Translations under genes and position numbers: made by a program
Shown: piece after piece, positions 1 to 5,292 of the stretch
Layout of the letters: each line of letters opens with the position of its first letter
Numbering within the stretch: position 1 is the first letter of the stretch
Notes under the pieces: generated by a model
What the model was told of the DNA's origin: nothing
What the model saw: only the letters and a program-made list of their open reading frames with translations
Databases searched by the model: none
DNA from: an uncultured bacterium
Lineage (GTDB): Bacteria > Actinomycetota > Actinomycetes > S36-B12
Assembly (NCBI GenBank): GCA_903896585.1
Contig: CAITYI010000023.1
Coordinates: 1 to 5,292 of the forward strand
Direction: 5' to 3'
Length of the DNA stretch: 5,292 nucleotides

Positions 1-49
1 ACAATTGGAGCAGTTGATCTTCCGAGTCGTAGAAGAGGGGCCACAGTGA
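1..49 (+). CDS. tlyA: TlyA-like rRNA 2'-O-methyltransferase, C-terminal end only (partial)
   Basis: Only the last 15 codons are in the window; they read QLEQLIFRVVEEGPQ and end at TGA 47-49. The tail resembles the end of mycobacterial TlyA (a helix followed by an acidic residue and GP), and tlyA lies immediately upstream of nadK in many actinobacteria. Known TlyA proteins have an S4-like RNA-binding domain and an FtsJ-type methyltransferase domain and methylate 16S and 23S rRNA with S-adenosylmethionine. None of those domains is visible here, so the call rests on the short tail and synteny. The stop overlaps the nadK start as GTGA, which suggests co-transcription and translational coupling. 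Confidence 0.72.
   Translation, partial: QLEQLIFRVVEEGPQ
35..40 (+). promoter_or_regulatory. Shine-Dalgarno site for nadK
   Basis: GAGGGG lies inside the end of tlyA; its GAGG core is 7 bases before the GTG at 46. It supports GTG 46 as the nadK start even though the nadK frame stays open to the left edge of the window. It is the clearest ribosome binding site among the complete genes here. Confidence 0.6.
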
Positions 50-948
50 CCGAGTCCACAGGTGCCTATCAGGTGCCTTCGCGGGTGCACCTGGTGGTGA
101 ATCCGCAATCAGATCATGCTCGTTCTGTCGCCGAACTTGCTGCTCAGGGATTGCGGAGTGCGTCAATTGACGTTTCGCTGGAACCTGAGTCCTCTGAAAA
201 TGGACCTGTTGGCCTCGAGGGAACACAGGCAGGGATTGATCTCAAAAAGAACGATTTGATTTTGGTCATTGGCGGAGACGGCACCATGTTGCGCGCCGCT
301 GAGGTGAGTAGACACTCGGGAGCCCCGATACTTGGAGTGAATCTCGGCCATGTTGGTTTTCTCGCGGAGGCAGAGCATGAGGATATCAATCTAGTTCTGG
401 AATCTATTGTCAAAGGGTCATGGACGGTTGAGGAGCGGATGGCCCTCAAAATCACCGTGACCGGAACCGATAACTCTGTCGCGGAAACCTGGGCGCTCAA
501 TGAAGTTAGTTTGGAAAAGCAAGCTCGCGAGAAGATGATCAGCGTACTTGTCGATGTAGATTCGCGACCATTGAGCCGCTGGGGATGCGATGGCGTAATT
601 TGCGCCACGCCAACTGGATCCACGGCTTATGCCTTTTCTGCGGGTGGGCCAATAATCTGGCCTGAGGTGAATGCGTTGTTGCTAGTGCCTATTAGTGCGC
701 ATGCGCTTTTCGCCCGACCTTCGGTCATTGCACCTACCAGTACCATCGGTATGCATCTCGCTATCGATTCCCCTGCCGTTCTTTGGGCTGATGGCCGAAG
801 AATGTTGAACCTGTCAGGCGATACTCGGATAGAGGTGAAGGCCCACGACAATCCCGTTCGTTTTGCTCGTTTGGTTATAGCACCATTCACGGATCGCCTG
901 GTGGCGAAATTTGAACTACCCATTGACGGCTGGCGTGGCGGAAAATGA
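46..948 (+). CDS. nadK: NAD kinase (ATP/polyphosphate-dependent NAD+ phosphorylation)
   Basis: NAD kinase phosphorylates NAD+ at the 2'-hydroxyl of the adenosine ribose to give NADP+, in the cytoplasm, and is the main route to NADP(H). The 300-residue protein has the family motifs in order: the GGDGT signature at 76-80 with the expected catalytic Asp78, GVNLGHVGFL at 97-106, LNEVSLEK at 151-158 (the NE motif contacting NAD), the glycine-rich DGVICATPTGSTAY at 182-195, SAGGPI at 198-203, and a WADGRR segment near 247-252. The C-terminus (APFTDRLV, GWRG) is close to that of mycobacterial NadK (PpnK), and the length is normal. GTG 46 is chosen for its GTGA overlap with the tlyA stop and the upstream GAGGGG. 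recN follows after 43 bases, so the two are probably co-transcribed. No key residue is missing. Confidence 0.97.
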   Translation: MTESTGAYQVPSRVHLVVNPQSDHARSVAELAAQGLRSASIDVSLEPESSENGPVGLEGTQAGIDLKKNDLILVIGGDGTMLRAAEVSRHSGAPILGVNLGHVGFLAEAEHEDINLVLESIVKGSWTVEERMALKITVTGTDNSVAETWALNEVSLEKQAREKMISVLVDVDSRPLSRWGCDGVICATPTGSTAYAFSAGGPIIWPEVNALLLVPISAHALFARPSVIAPTSTIGMHLAIDSPAVLWADGRRMLNLSGDTRIEVKAHDNPVRFARLVIAPFTDRLVAKFELPIDGWRGGK

Positions 949-976
949 TGGACTACGGCGTGAGTTGGCCACCAGA

Positions 977-982
977 TAATTT
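977..982 (+). promoter_or_regulatory. Possible -10 element before recN
   Basis: TAATTT fits the actinobacterial TANNNT -10 pattern and ends 9 bases before the recN ATG; the overlapping GATAAT (975-980) also resembles a -10 box. A start of transcription 7 to 9 bases downstream would give a leaderless or nearly leaderless recN message, which would fit the missing Shine-Dalgarno. No convincing -35 hexamer and no LexA/SOS box is visible in the 43-base gap. This is weak evidence based on a short degenerate motif. Confidence 0.22.
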
Positions 983-991
983 GGTCACGAC

Positions 992-2704
992 ATGATTGAA
1001 GAACTAGAGATCACCAACCTAGGAATCATTGCAAACGCATGCCTTCCCTTTGGGCCTGGCTTAAATGTTTTGACAGGTGAAACGGGGGCAGGGAAAACCA
1101 TGGTTCTGAACAGTGTTCAACTTTTATTGGGTGCCCGTGGGTCCGCTCAATATGTAATGTCTGGCACGAGTAGTTGTGAAGTGGTGTCCACATTCGGCGT
1201 CAGCACTGATTGGATCACTAAATTTCATGGTGACCTTGCTGACAAAGGAGCCATTCTCGATGAAAGAGAGTCACCGCCTCATGGATTAATTATTTCACGC
1301 GAGTTAACAAGTCAGGGGAGAAGTAAGGCATTTCTTGGAGGGAAGCACGTACCTGTTGGGTCAATCGCTGATATCACTAACTCGCTCATTGCAGTACATG
1401 GTCAAACCGACCAAATTCGTTTGCGCGACCCTCAGGAACAATTGGTATTGCTCGATAGAGCAGGTGGCCCGCAACGCATTGCCGAAGTTCACGAATATCA
1501 AGATGCTCGCAGGCATTGGCGTTCACTTGTAAAGGCCAGGAATTCCTTGATCTCCCACCGCGATGAAAATACCCTAAAAGCTCAAATGCTGTCACTGGGC
1601 TTAGCGGAGATCAACCAGGTTGCGCCTGAAATTGATGAAGACACTCATCTGCAGGCTACTCTCAATATCTTGCGTAGCGCAGAGGCCATCCGCTATCTCA
1701 TTGCGTCAGCTCGTGAAACGCTCTCCGAGCGCGATACCGATCAATTATCTGTGACCAGCCAATTGGCAGCTGTCATGAAGGATGTTGATTCAGCGAGCGA
1801 ACATGACCCCAGTATCAACACCTATGTAGAACGTCTCAACTCAGTAGTTTCGGAAGTCATAGATATCGATGCTGAACTAGCAGACTATGTGAGGGCACTT
1901 AATGCGGATCCAGCTCGTCTTGAGGCCATGGAGCAACGCTTAGCGTCGATCAAAGCGCTCATGAAGAAGTATGGCCCCTCTATCAGCGATATCCACGAGT
2001 GGGACCGAGCGGCTCAGGAACAATTACCGCAACTGAGAATCTCTGATGAAGATATTGCCCAATTGGATAGCGACATCCTTTCAGCGCAAAAGAAACTAAT
2101 TGAGTTAGGTGATCAACTTTCCGCCTCTCGCCAAAATTCCGCTATTGAACTTGCTCAAAAGATCGAACAGGAGCTGAGACAACTCGCCATGCCCAGGGCG
2201 CGGATCTCAATCGAAGTTAAATCTCACAGCGATACATCAAAGTGGGCGCGATCAGGTGCAGACGTCGTTGAGTTCACGATTGCGGCTGACGGCGGAGATC
2301 AATTTCGCCCCATGGGGACAACCGTTTCAGGCGGCGAGTTGAGCCGGCTGATGCTGGCGATTGAAGTTGCTCTGTCCTCGGAACACGCGGTACCGACCAT
2401 GATTTTCGATGAAGTTGATGCTGGCATTGGTGGCGAGGTGGCAGTGCAAGTTGGTCGGCGATTAGCGCAACTGGGTGAGCGAATTCAGGTAATTGTGGTG
2501 ACACACCTTCCACAAGTTGCAGCCTTTGCGCAAACTCATTTCGTGGTGGACAAGTCATCCCTCTCCGGTCAGGTCACCACCACTGTGACGGAAGTGAAAG
2601 GGGAAGAGCGAACCCGAGAGATCACTCGCATGCTTTCGGGCCTGCCAGATTCCGCCAGCGGTGCGGCTCATGCAGAAGAATTACTCGAAATGGCTCGCGG
2701 CTGA
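992..2704 (+). CDS. recN: DNA repair protein RecN (SMC-like ATPase)
   Basis: RecN is a cytoplasmic SMC-family ATPase that acts early in RecA-dependent repair of double-strand breaks. The 570 residues show the split ABC ATPase: Walker A GETGAGKT at 29-36, a Q-loop-like HGQTDQIRLRDP at 136-147, a central region of about 160-400 rich in charged and hydrophobic residues that should form the RecN coiled coils, the ABC signature SGGELSRL at 446-453, Walker B MIFDEVDAGIGG at 470-481, and the switch histidine in VVTH at 502-505. The N-terminus (MIEELEITNLGII) is typical, so ATG 992 is a good start although no clear Shine-Dalgarno precedes it. Length is slightly short of the roughly 590 residues of mycobacterial RecN but within the family range. 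It follows nadK by 43 bases, as in most actinobacteria. recN is SOS-induced in many bacteria, but I see no LexA box directly upstream. Confidence 0.96.
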   Translation: MIEELEITNLGIIANACLPFGPGLNVLTGETGAGKTMVLNSVQLLLGARGSAQYVMSGTSSCEVVSTFGVSTDWITKFHGDLADKGAILDERESPPHGLIISRELTSQGRSKAFLGGKHVPVGSIADITNSLIAVHGQTDQIRLRDPQEQLVLLDRAGGPQRIAEVHEYQDARRHWRSLVKARNSLISHRDENTLKAQMLSLGLAEINQVAPEIDEDTHLQATLNILRSAEAIRYLIASARETLSERDTDQLSVTSQLAAVMKDVDSASEHDPSINTYVERLNSVVSEVIDIDAELADYVRALNADPARLEAMEQRLASIKALMKKYGPSISDIHEWDRAAQEQLPQLRISDEDIAQLDSDILSAQKKLIELGDQLSASRQNSAIELAQKIEQELRQLAMPRARISIEVKSHSDTSKWARSGADVVEFTIAADGGDQFRPMGTTVSGGELSRLMLAIEVALSSEHAVPTMIFDEVDAGIGGEVAVQVGRRLAQLGERIQVIVVTHLPQVAAFAQTHFVVDKSSLSGQVTTTVTEVKGEERTREITRMLSGLPDSASGAAHAEELLEMARG

Positions 2705-2748
2705 CCCACATTTTCAGCGCGCCCTGCCCTGATCCAATGGATTACTGA

Positions 2749-2754
2749 TAGTCT
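2749..2754 (+). promoter_or_regulatory. Possible -10 element before pyrG
   Basis: TAGTCT fits TANNNT and ends 8 bases before the pyrG GTG at 2763, a spacing that would place the transcription start at or within a base or two of the start codon. The 58-base recN–pyrG gap has no obvious Shine-Dalgarno, no clear -35 hexamer and no terminator hairpin. The pyrG attenuation signal known from Bacillus (a GGGC-type initial transcript) is not visible. Read-through from recN remains equally possible. Confidence 0.25.
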
Positions 2755-2762
2755 GAACTCCC

Positions 2763-4436
2763 GTGGAGAAAACTCGGACGAAACACATATTTGTAACTGG
2801 AGGCGTGGCCTCCTCACTCGGCAAAGGCCTGACAGCATCCTCTCTCGGCAATCTTCTGATTGCGCGTGGTTTACGCGTAACAATGCAAAAACTTGATCCG
2901 TACTTAAACGTTGATCCGGGAACCATGAACCCATTCCAGCATGGTGAAGTCTTCGTGACCGACGACGGCACTGAGACAGATTTAGACATTGGTCACTATG
3001 AACGTTTCCTCGACACAAACTTGCATGGCTCCGCAAATGTAACAACTGGACAGGTTTACTCGACAGTAATCGCGAAAGAAAGACGCGGTGAGTACCTCGG
3101 AGACACTGTTCAAGTAATCCCGCACATCACGAATGAGATCAAGTCTCGGATCCGTCGCATGGCCGCGCCAAATATCGATGTGGTGATCACAGAGGTTGGT
3201 GGCACTGTTGGCGATATTGAGAGTTTGCCGTTCCTCGAAGCCGTGCGTCAGATACGCCATGAAGTTGGTCGCGACAACGTGTTTTTCCTGCACGTGTCCC
3301 TGTTGCCATACATTGGCCCATCAGGGGAGTTGAAGACTAAACCGACTCAACACTCGGTTGCAGCTCTGCGAAACATAGGTATCCAACCTGATGCCATTGT
3401 GTTACGAGCCGATCGACCAGTTCCCGCTAGCATCAAACAAAAGATTTCACTCATGTGCGATGTCGATGCCGACGCAGTGGTTGCCGCCGTTGATGCCCCA
3501 AGTATTTATGATATTCCAAAGGTATTACACACTGAGGGCCTCGATGCTTTTGTTGTTCGTCGTCTCGACTTACCTTTCCGGGATGTTGATTGGACTCGCT
3601 GGGATGAGTTGCTTCGTCGCGTTCATTACCCTGAGCACGAGGTCACAATTGGTCTGGTCGGCAAGTACATCGATTTACCCGATGCCTATTTATCCGTAAC
3701 TGAGGCCCTTCGCGCTGGTGGATTTGATAATGAATGCCGCGTCCATATCCGGTGGGTCTCCAGTGATGATTGTGCAACTGAAAAAGGAGCCGCAAAGAAT
3801 CTTTCAGATCTTGATGGGATTTGCGTTCCTGGTGGATTCGGGGTGCGGGGAATCGAGGGCAAGTTGGGTGCGCTGACGTATGCGCGACACCATAAAATTC
3901 CCACTTTAGGTTTGTGTCTGGGATTGCAGTGCATGGTCATTGAATACGCAAGATCCGAGGCGGGTATGCCTGATGCAAACTCGGTTGAATTCGATGAATC
4001 AACAGCGCATCCGGTTGTCTCCACCATGGCAGATCAACAAGATGTAGTTTCAGGAGAGCGGGACATGGGTGGGACCATGCGGTTAGGACTGTATCCGGCA
4101 AAGTTGGCTGAGGGAAGCCTCGCATACTCGATATATGGTCAACCGTACATCGAGGAACGCCACCGGCACCGTTTTGAAGTGACCAATTCGTATCGTCCGA
4201 TACTGGAAGAAAAAGGTTTGGTGTTCTCTGGGACATCTCCGGACGGTCGCCTAGTGGAGTTTGTAGAACTTCCGGAAACTGAACATCCCTTTTATATTGG
4301 AACGCAGGCGCATCCAGAACTGCGATCACGCCCGACCCACGCACATCCGCTTTTCTCCGGATTAGTCAAAGCCGCCATGACACGAAATCGTCAATTGACA
4401 GAGGAAATGCACTCAGGCAACAGCGCATCCACATGA
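2763..4436 (+). CDS. pyrG: CTP synthase (glutamine-hydrolysing)
   Basis: CTP synthase converts UTP to CTP using ATP and ammonia taken from glutamine, the last step of de novo pyrimidine nucleotide synthesis, in the cytoplasm. The 557-residue protein has the amidoligase domain first: FVTGGVASSLGKG at 10-22 (phosphate-binding loop), KLDPYLNVDPGTMNP at 43-57, QHGEVFVTDDGTETDLDIGHYERF at 59-82 including Asp75, and EVGGTVGDIES at 144-154, whose acidic residues bind Mg2+ in characterised enzymes. The class I glutamine amidotransferase domain starts near 295 (VTIGLVGKY), with the oxyanion-loop region VPGGFGVRG at 355-363, the nucleophile Cys385 in GLCLGLQ, and the catalytic pair His517/Glu519 in AHPEL. 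The length is normal, and GTG 2763 places the conserved N-terminus as expected. The last residues, SAST plus stop, lie in an 18-bp tandem repeat. pyrG normally lies downstream of recN in actinobacteria, but usually with two more genes between them. Confidence 0.98.
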   Translation: MEKTRTKHIFVTGGVASSLGKGLTASSLGNLLIARGLRVTMQKLDPYLNVDPGTMNPFQHGEVFVTDDGTETDLDIGHYERFLDTNLHGSANVTTGQVYSTVIAKERRGEYLGDTVQVIPHITNEIKSRIRRMAAPNIDVVITEVGGTVGDIESLPFLEAVRQIRHEVGRDNVFFLHVSLLPYIGPSGELKTKPTQHSVAALRNIGIQPDAIVLRADRPVPASIKQKISLMCDVDADAVVAAVDAPSIYDIPKVLHTEGLDAFVVRRLDLPFRDVDWTRWDELLRRVHYPEHEVTIGLVGKYIDLPDAYLSVTEALRAGGFDNECRVHIRWVSSDDCATEKGAAKNLSDLDGICVPGGFGVRGIEGKLGALTYARHHKIPTLGLCLGLQCMVIEYARSEAGMPDANSVEFDESTAHPVVSTMADQQDVVSGERDMGGTMRLGLYPAKLAEGSLAYSIYGQPYIEERHRHRFEVTNSYRPILEEKGLVFSGTSPDGRLVEFVELPETEHPFYIGTQAHPELRSRPTHAHPLFSGLVKAAMTRNRQLTEEMHSGNSAST

Positions 4437-4458
4437 AGCAGCGCATCCACATGAAGCA
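4421..4458 (+). repeat. Perfect 18-bp tandem duplication across the pyrG stop codon
   Basis: The unit CAGCGCATCCACATGAAG occurs at 4421-4438 and again at 4439-4456 without mismatch; two further matching bases (CA, 4457-4458) follow. The unit length is six codons, so the second copy holds an in-frame repeat of the pyrG end (Ser-Ala-Ser-Thr-TGA, with the second TGA at 4452-4454) and a second ATG (4451) in the frame of the first (4433). The exact identity of the copies points to a recent duplication, probably by replication slippage. It lengthens the pyrG–Nudix spacer from 16 to 34 bases. Confidence 0.9.
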
Positions 4459-4474
4459 ACGCGATTCTCAATGA
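4433..4474 (+). CDS. Possible 13-codon coupling ORF between pyrG and the Nudix gene
   Basis: The frame reads MKQRIHMKQRDSQ. Its ATG overlaps the pyrG TGA as ATGA (4433-4436), and its own TGA overlaps the Nudix ATG as ATGA (4471-4474). A ribosome ending pyrG could therefore restart here and then restart again at the Nudix gene, which lacks a convincing Shine-Dalgarno of its own. The peptide is basic and partly repeated because it spans the 18-bp duplication. No Shine-Dalgarno precedes it and nothing resembles a known peptide. A function, if any, would more likely lie in the act of translation than in the product. The arrangement could be chance. Confidence 0.25.
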   Translation: MKQRIHMKQRDSQ

Positions 4475-5136
4475 GTGACATGTGGAGTGGTCCGATTGCC
4501 GACCAGTGGGAGCCTGCGCAGGTTGAGCACAGTGAGCTGGTCCATTCAGGTGGTAAGTGGAACGTTATTGTGGAAACGGCAACTATTGGTGGACACCCTG
4601 TTCGACGCGATGTTGTGGTTCATCCGGGGGCAGTGGCCATAGTCGTCCTTAACGAAATCAATCAGGTGTATTTGATTCGCCAATACCGGCAGCCCTTGGG
4701 GGCGTATCTTTTCGAAACCCCAGCGGGCCTACTCGACGACCCAGATGAGAGACCGCTGATTGCTGCACAGCGTGAATTAGCTGAAGAAACGGGGTTCGCA
4801 GCACAAATGTGGCATGTGTTGGTGGACTTTTTTAATTCACCTGGCGGGTCCAGTGAGGCGATCCGGGTTTACCTGGCCAGAGGAGTGACACCCGTTCACG
4901 GCGGCCGCCAACACACTGGGGAGGCTGAGGAACTGGATCTTCCAGGGGTCTGGATTGACCTAGGCTCTGCCGTTGATGCAGTCCTAGATGGCTCATTAGG
5001 TAACCCGACGGCCGTGGTGGGTATCTTGGCCGCACAAGCAGCCAGCTCGGCCAACTGGGAGACTTTGCGAGACCCCAATAGCCCTTGGGTTGCTCGAGAG
5101 AAATTGTGGTCTATTGGTCGCCTGCCTCTGGGCTAG
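4471..5136 (+). CDS. Nudix hydrolase, probable ADP-ribose pyrophosphatase
   Basis: Nudix enzymes of this type cleave ADP-ribose to AMP and ribose 5-phosphate, limiting free ADP-ribose. The 221-residue protein has a beta-rich N-terminal region typical of ADP-ribose pyrophosphatases, then HPGAVAIVVL at 51-60 and LIRQYRQPLG at 68-77. The Nudix box runs from Gly86 to Phe109, with Glu93 and the metal-binding core RELAEETGF at 101-109. The box has six residues between the glycine and the first glutamate, one more than the textbook spacing; as far as I recall the mycobacterial homologue Rv1700 has the same form. Pro124 in FNSPGGSSE lies 15 residues past the box, about where a proline is associated with ADP-ribose specificity. 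The gene follows pyrG, the place of Rv1700 in Mycobacterium tuberculosis. ATG 4471 is the only nearby start in frame, and its Shine-Dalgarno is weak or absent. The substrate is inferred from family resemblance, not proven. Confidence 0.9.
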   Translation: MSDMWSGPIADQWEPAQVEHSELVHSGGKWNVIVETATIGGHPVRRDVVVHPGAVAIVVLNEINQVYLIRQYRQPLGAYLFETPAGLLDDPDERPLIAAQRELAEETGFAAQMWHVLVDFFNSPGGSSEAIRVYLARGVTPVHGGRQHTGEAEELDLPGVWIDLGSAVDAVLDGSLGNPTAVVGILAAQAASSANWETLRDPNSPWVAREKLWSIGRLPLG

Positions 5137-5139
5137 GTC

Positions 5140-5153
5140 GCGGCTTCGGCTGC
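5140..5153 (+). terminator. UUCG-loop hairpin after the Nudix gene, possible terminator
   Basis: GCGGC, TTCG and GCTGC form a 5-bp stem (one G-U pair) closed by the very stable C(UUCG)G tetraloop, beginning 4 bases after the Nudix stop at 5136. No T-run follows, so it is not a classic intrinsic terminator; actinobacteria do use hairpins without U-tracts, and it could also protect the 3' end of the message. Its place between two apparent transcription units fits a weak termination role. Confidence 0.35.
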
Positions 5154-5173
5154 AGTAGTGTGCGTGGTGGATG

Positions 5174-5200
5174 TTGATAAAACAAACAACAAAAGATACT
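5174..5200 (+). promoter_or_regulatory. Probable promoter for ald
   Basis: TTGATA at 5174-5179 (5 of 6 to TTGACA) and GATACT at 5195-5200 (4 of 6 to TATAAT) are 15 bases apart, slightly short of the usual spacing. The spacer is strikingly A-rich (AAACAAACAACAAAA), unlike the flanking genes. Transcription would start roughly 7 bases downstream, leaving a leader of about 15 bases before the GTG at 5222; the run GTGGGG at 5211-5216 may be a weak ribosome binding site. Together with the hairpin upstream, this suggests that ald is transcribed separately. Confidence 0.42.
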
Positions 5201-5221
5201 AGCGGAAAGCGTGGGGCGATC

Positions 5222-5292
5222 GTGAAAGTTGGCGTACCGAAGGAAATTAAGAACCACGAATACCGGGTGGCAATTACGCCGGCCGGTGTACA
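5222..5292 (+). CDS. ald: Alanine dehydrogenase, N-terminal end only (partial)
   Basis: The window holds 23 complete codons reading VKVGVPKEIKNHEYRVAITPAGV from GTG 5222, cut by the right edge. This is nearly the canonical start of bacterial L-alanine dehydrogenase, in which KEIKNHEYRVA and the arginine after Tyr are strongly conserved; the arginine and a later lysine bind pyruvate in known structures. The enzyme interconverts L-alanine and pyruvate plus ammonia with NAD(H), in the cytoplasm. The related transhydrogenase PntA begins similarly but normally has a different sequence after KE, so ald is preferred. In M. tuberculosis the gene after the Nudix gene is xerD, so the neighbour differs here. 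The A-rich promoter-like stretch upstream suggests its own transcription. Confidence 0.92.
   Translation, partial: MKVGVPKEIKNHEYRVAITPAGV

Noticed and set aside
1..45. Longer nadK, because its frame is open to the left edge of the window
   Set aside because: No conserved NadK residues lie upstream, while GTG 46 has a good Shine-Dalgarno and the typical GTGA overlap with the tlyA stop.
144..623. Minus-strand open frame of about 159 codons opposite nadK
   Set aside because: It lies fully inside a strongly supported gene, has low-complexity Ser/Pro-rich composition with no recognisable domain, and is expected as a mirror of the nadK codon pattern.
971..985. Short inverted repeat ACCA...TGGT in the nadK–recN gap as a terminator or operator
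   Set aside because: Only four pairs with an A/T-rich loop, mismatches just outside, and no T-run; not distinguishable from chance.
2716..2732. GC-rich stretch CAGCGCGCCCTG as a terminator after recN
   Set aside because: Only about three pairs can form at its ends, and no T-run follows.
2668..3045. Minus-strand open frame of about 125 codons across the recN–pyrG gap
   Set aside because: It covers the conserved ends of recN and pyrG, is rich in Arg/Ser/Leu/Cys, and shows no domain or credible start signal.
3937..4344. Minus-strand open frame of about 135 codons opposite the pyrG amidotransferase domain
   Set aside because: It is fully antisense to conserved coding sequence, with proline-rich composition and no motif; best read as a shadow.
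4434..4454. Read-through of the pyrG TGA into the second repeat copy, adding SSAST before the next TGA
   Set aside because: It would add only five residues and needs stop-codon read-through for which there is no signal; duplication of the 3' end explains it more simply.
1..5292. A novel defence, mobile or biosynthetic system
   Set aside because: Every long conserved reading frame belongs to a well-known housekeeping family in familiar actinobacterial order; no transposase, integrase, att site, tRNA or CRISPR-like array is visible.

Overview
The window looks like a core-genome segment of an actinobacterium (Actinomycetota). The gene products read like their mycobacterial counterparts, for example the NadK C-terminus with APFTDRLV and GWRG, and the CTP synthase N-terminus with GGVASSLGKGLTASSLG. 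The order tlyA–nadK–recN–pyrG–Nudix is the classic actinobacterial one. Base composition is only moderate (around half GC by eye), with many A/T-ending codons, so this is not a typical high-GC actinomycete. A moderate-GC or streamlined lineage, as known from aquatic actinobacteria, would fit, but the window cannot settle the taxon.

Layout, all on the + strand: the last 15 codons of a TlyA-like 2'-O-methyltransferase (1-49); NAD kinase nadK (46-948), overlapping tlyA by 4 bases; DNA repair ATPase recN (992-2704); CTP synthase pyrG (2763-4436); a short spacer with a perfect 18-bp tandem duplication that copies the pyrG stop codon and contains a possible 13-codon reading frame (4433-4474); a Nudix hydrolase of the ADP-ribose pyrophosphatase type (4471-5136); an 85-bp intergenic region with a UUCG-loop hairpin and a plausible promoter; and the first 23 codons of alanine dehydrogenase ald (from 5222).

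The genes probably form one housekeeping transcription unit from tlyA to the Nudix gene, with short gaps and stop/start overlaps. NadK makes NADP, RecN repairs double-strand breaks, PyrG makes CTP, and the Nudix enzyme probably clears ADP-ribose or related nucleotide sugars. The link between them is loose (nucleotide and cofactor metabolism plus repair) and is best read as conserved synteny, not as one pathway. ald appears to start a new unit.

I see no mobile element, CRISPR array, RNA gene, or new defence or biosynthetic system. The most unusual points are the duplication across the pyrG stop with its two ATGA overlaps, the missing steA/steB-type genes between recN and pyrG, and the lack of clear Shine-Dalgarno sequences before recN, pyrG and the Nudix gene.
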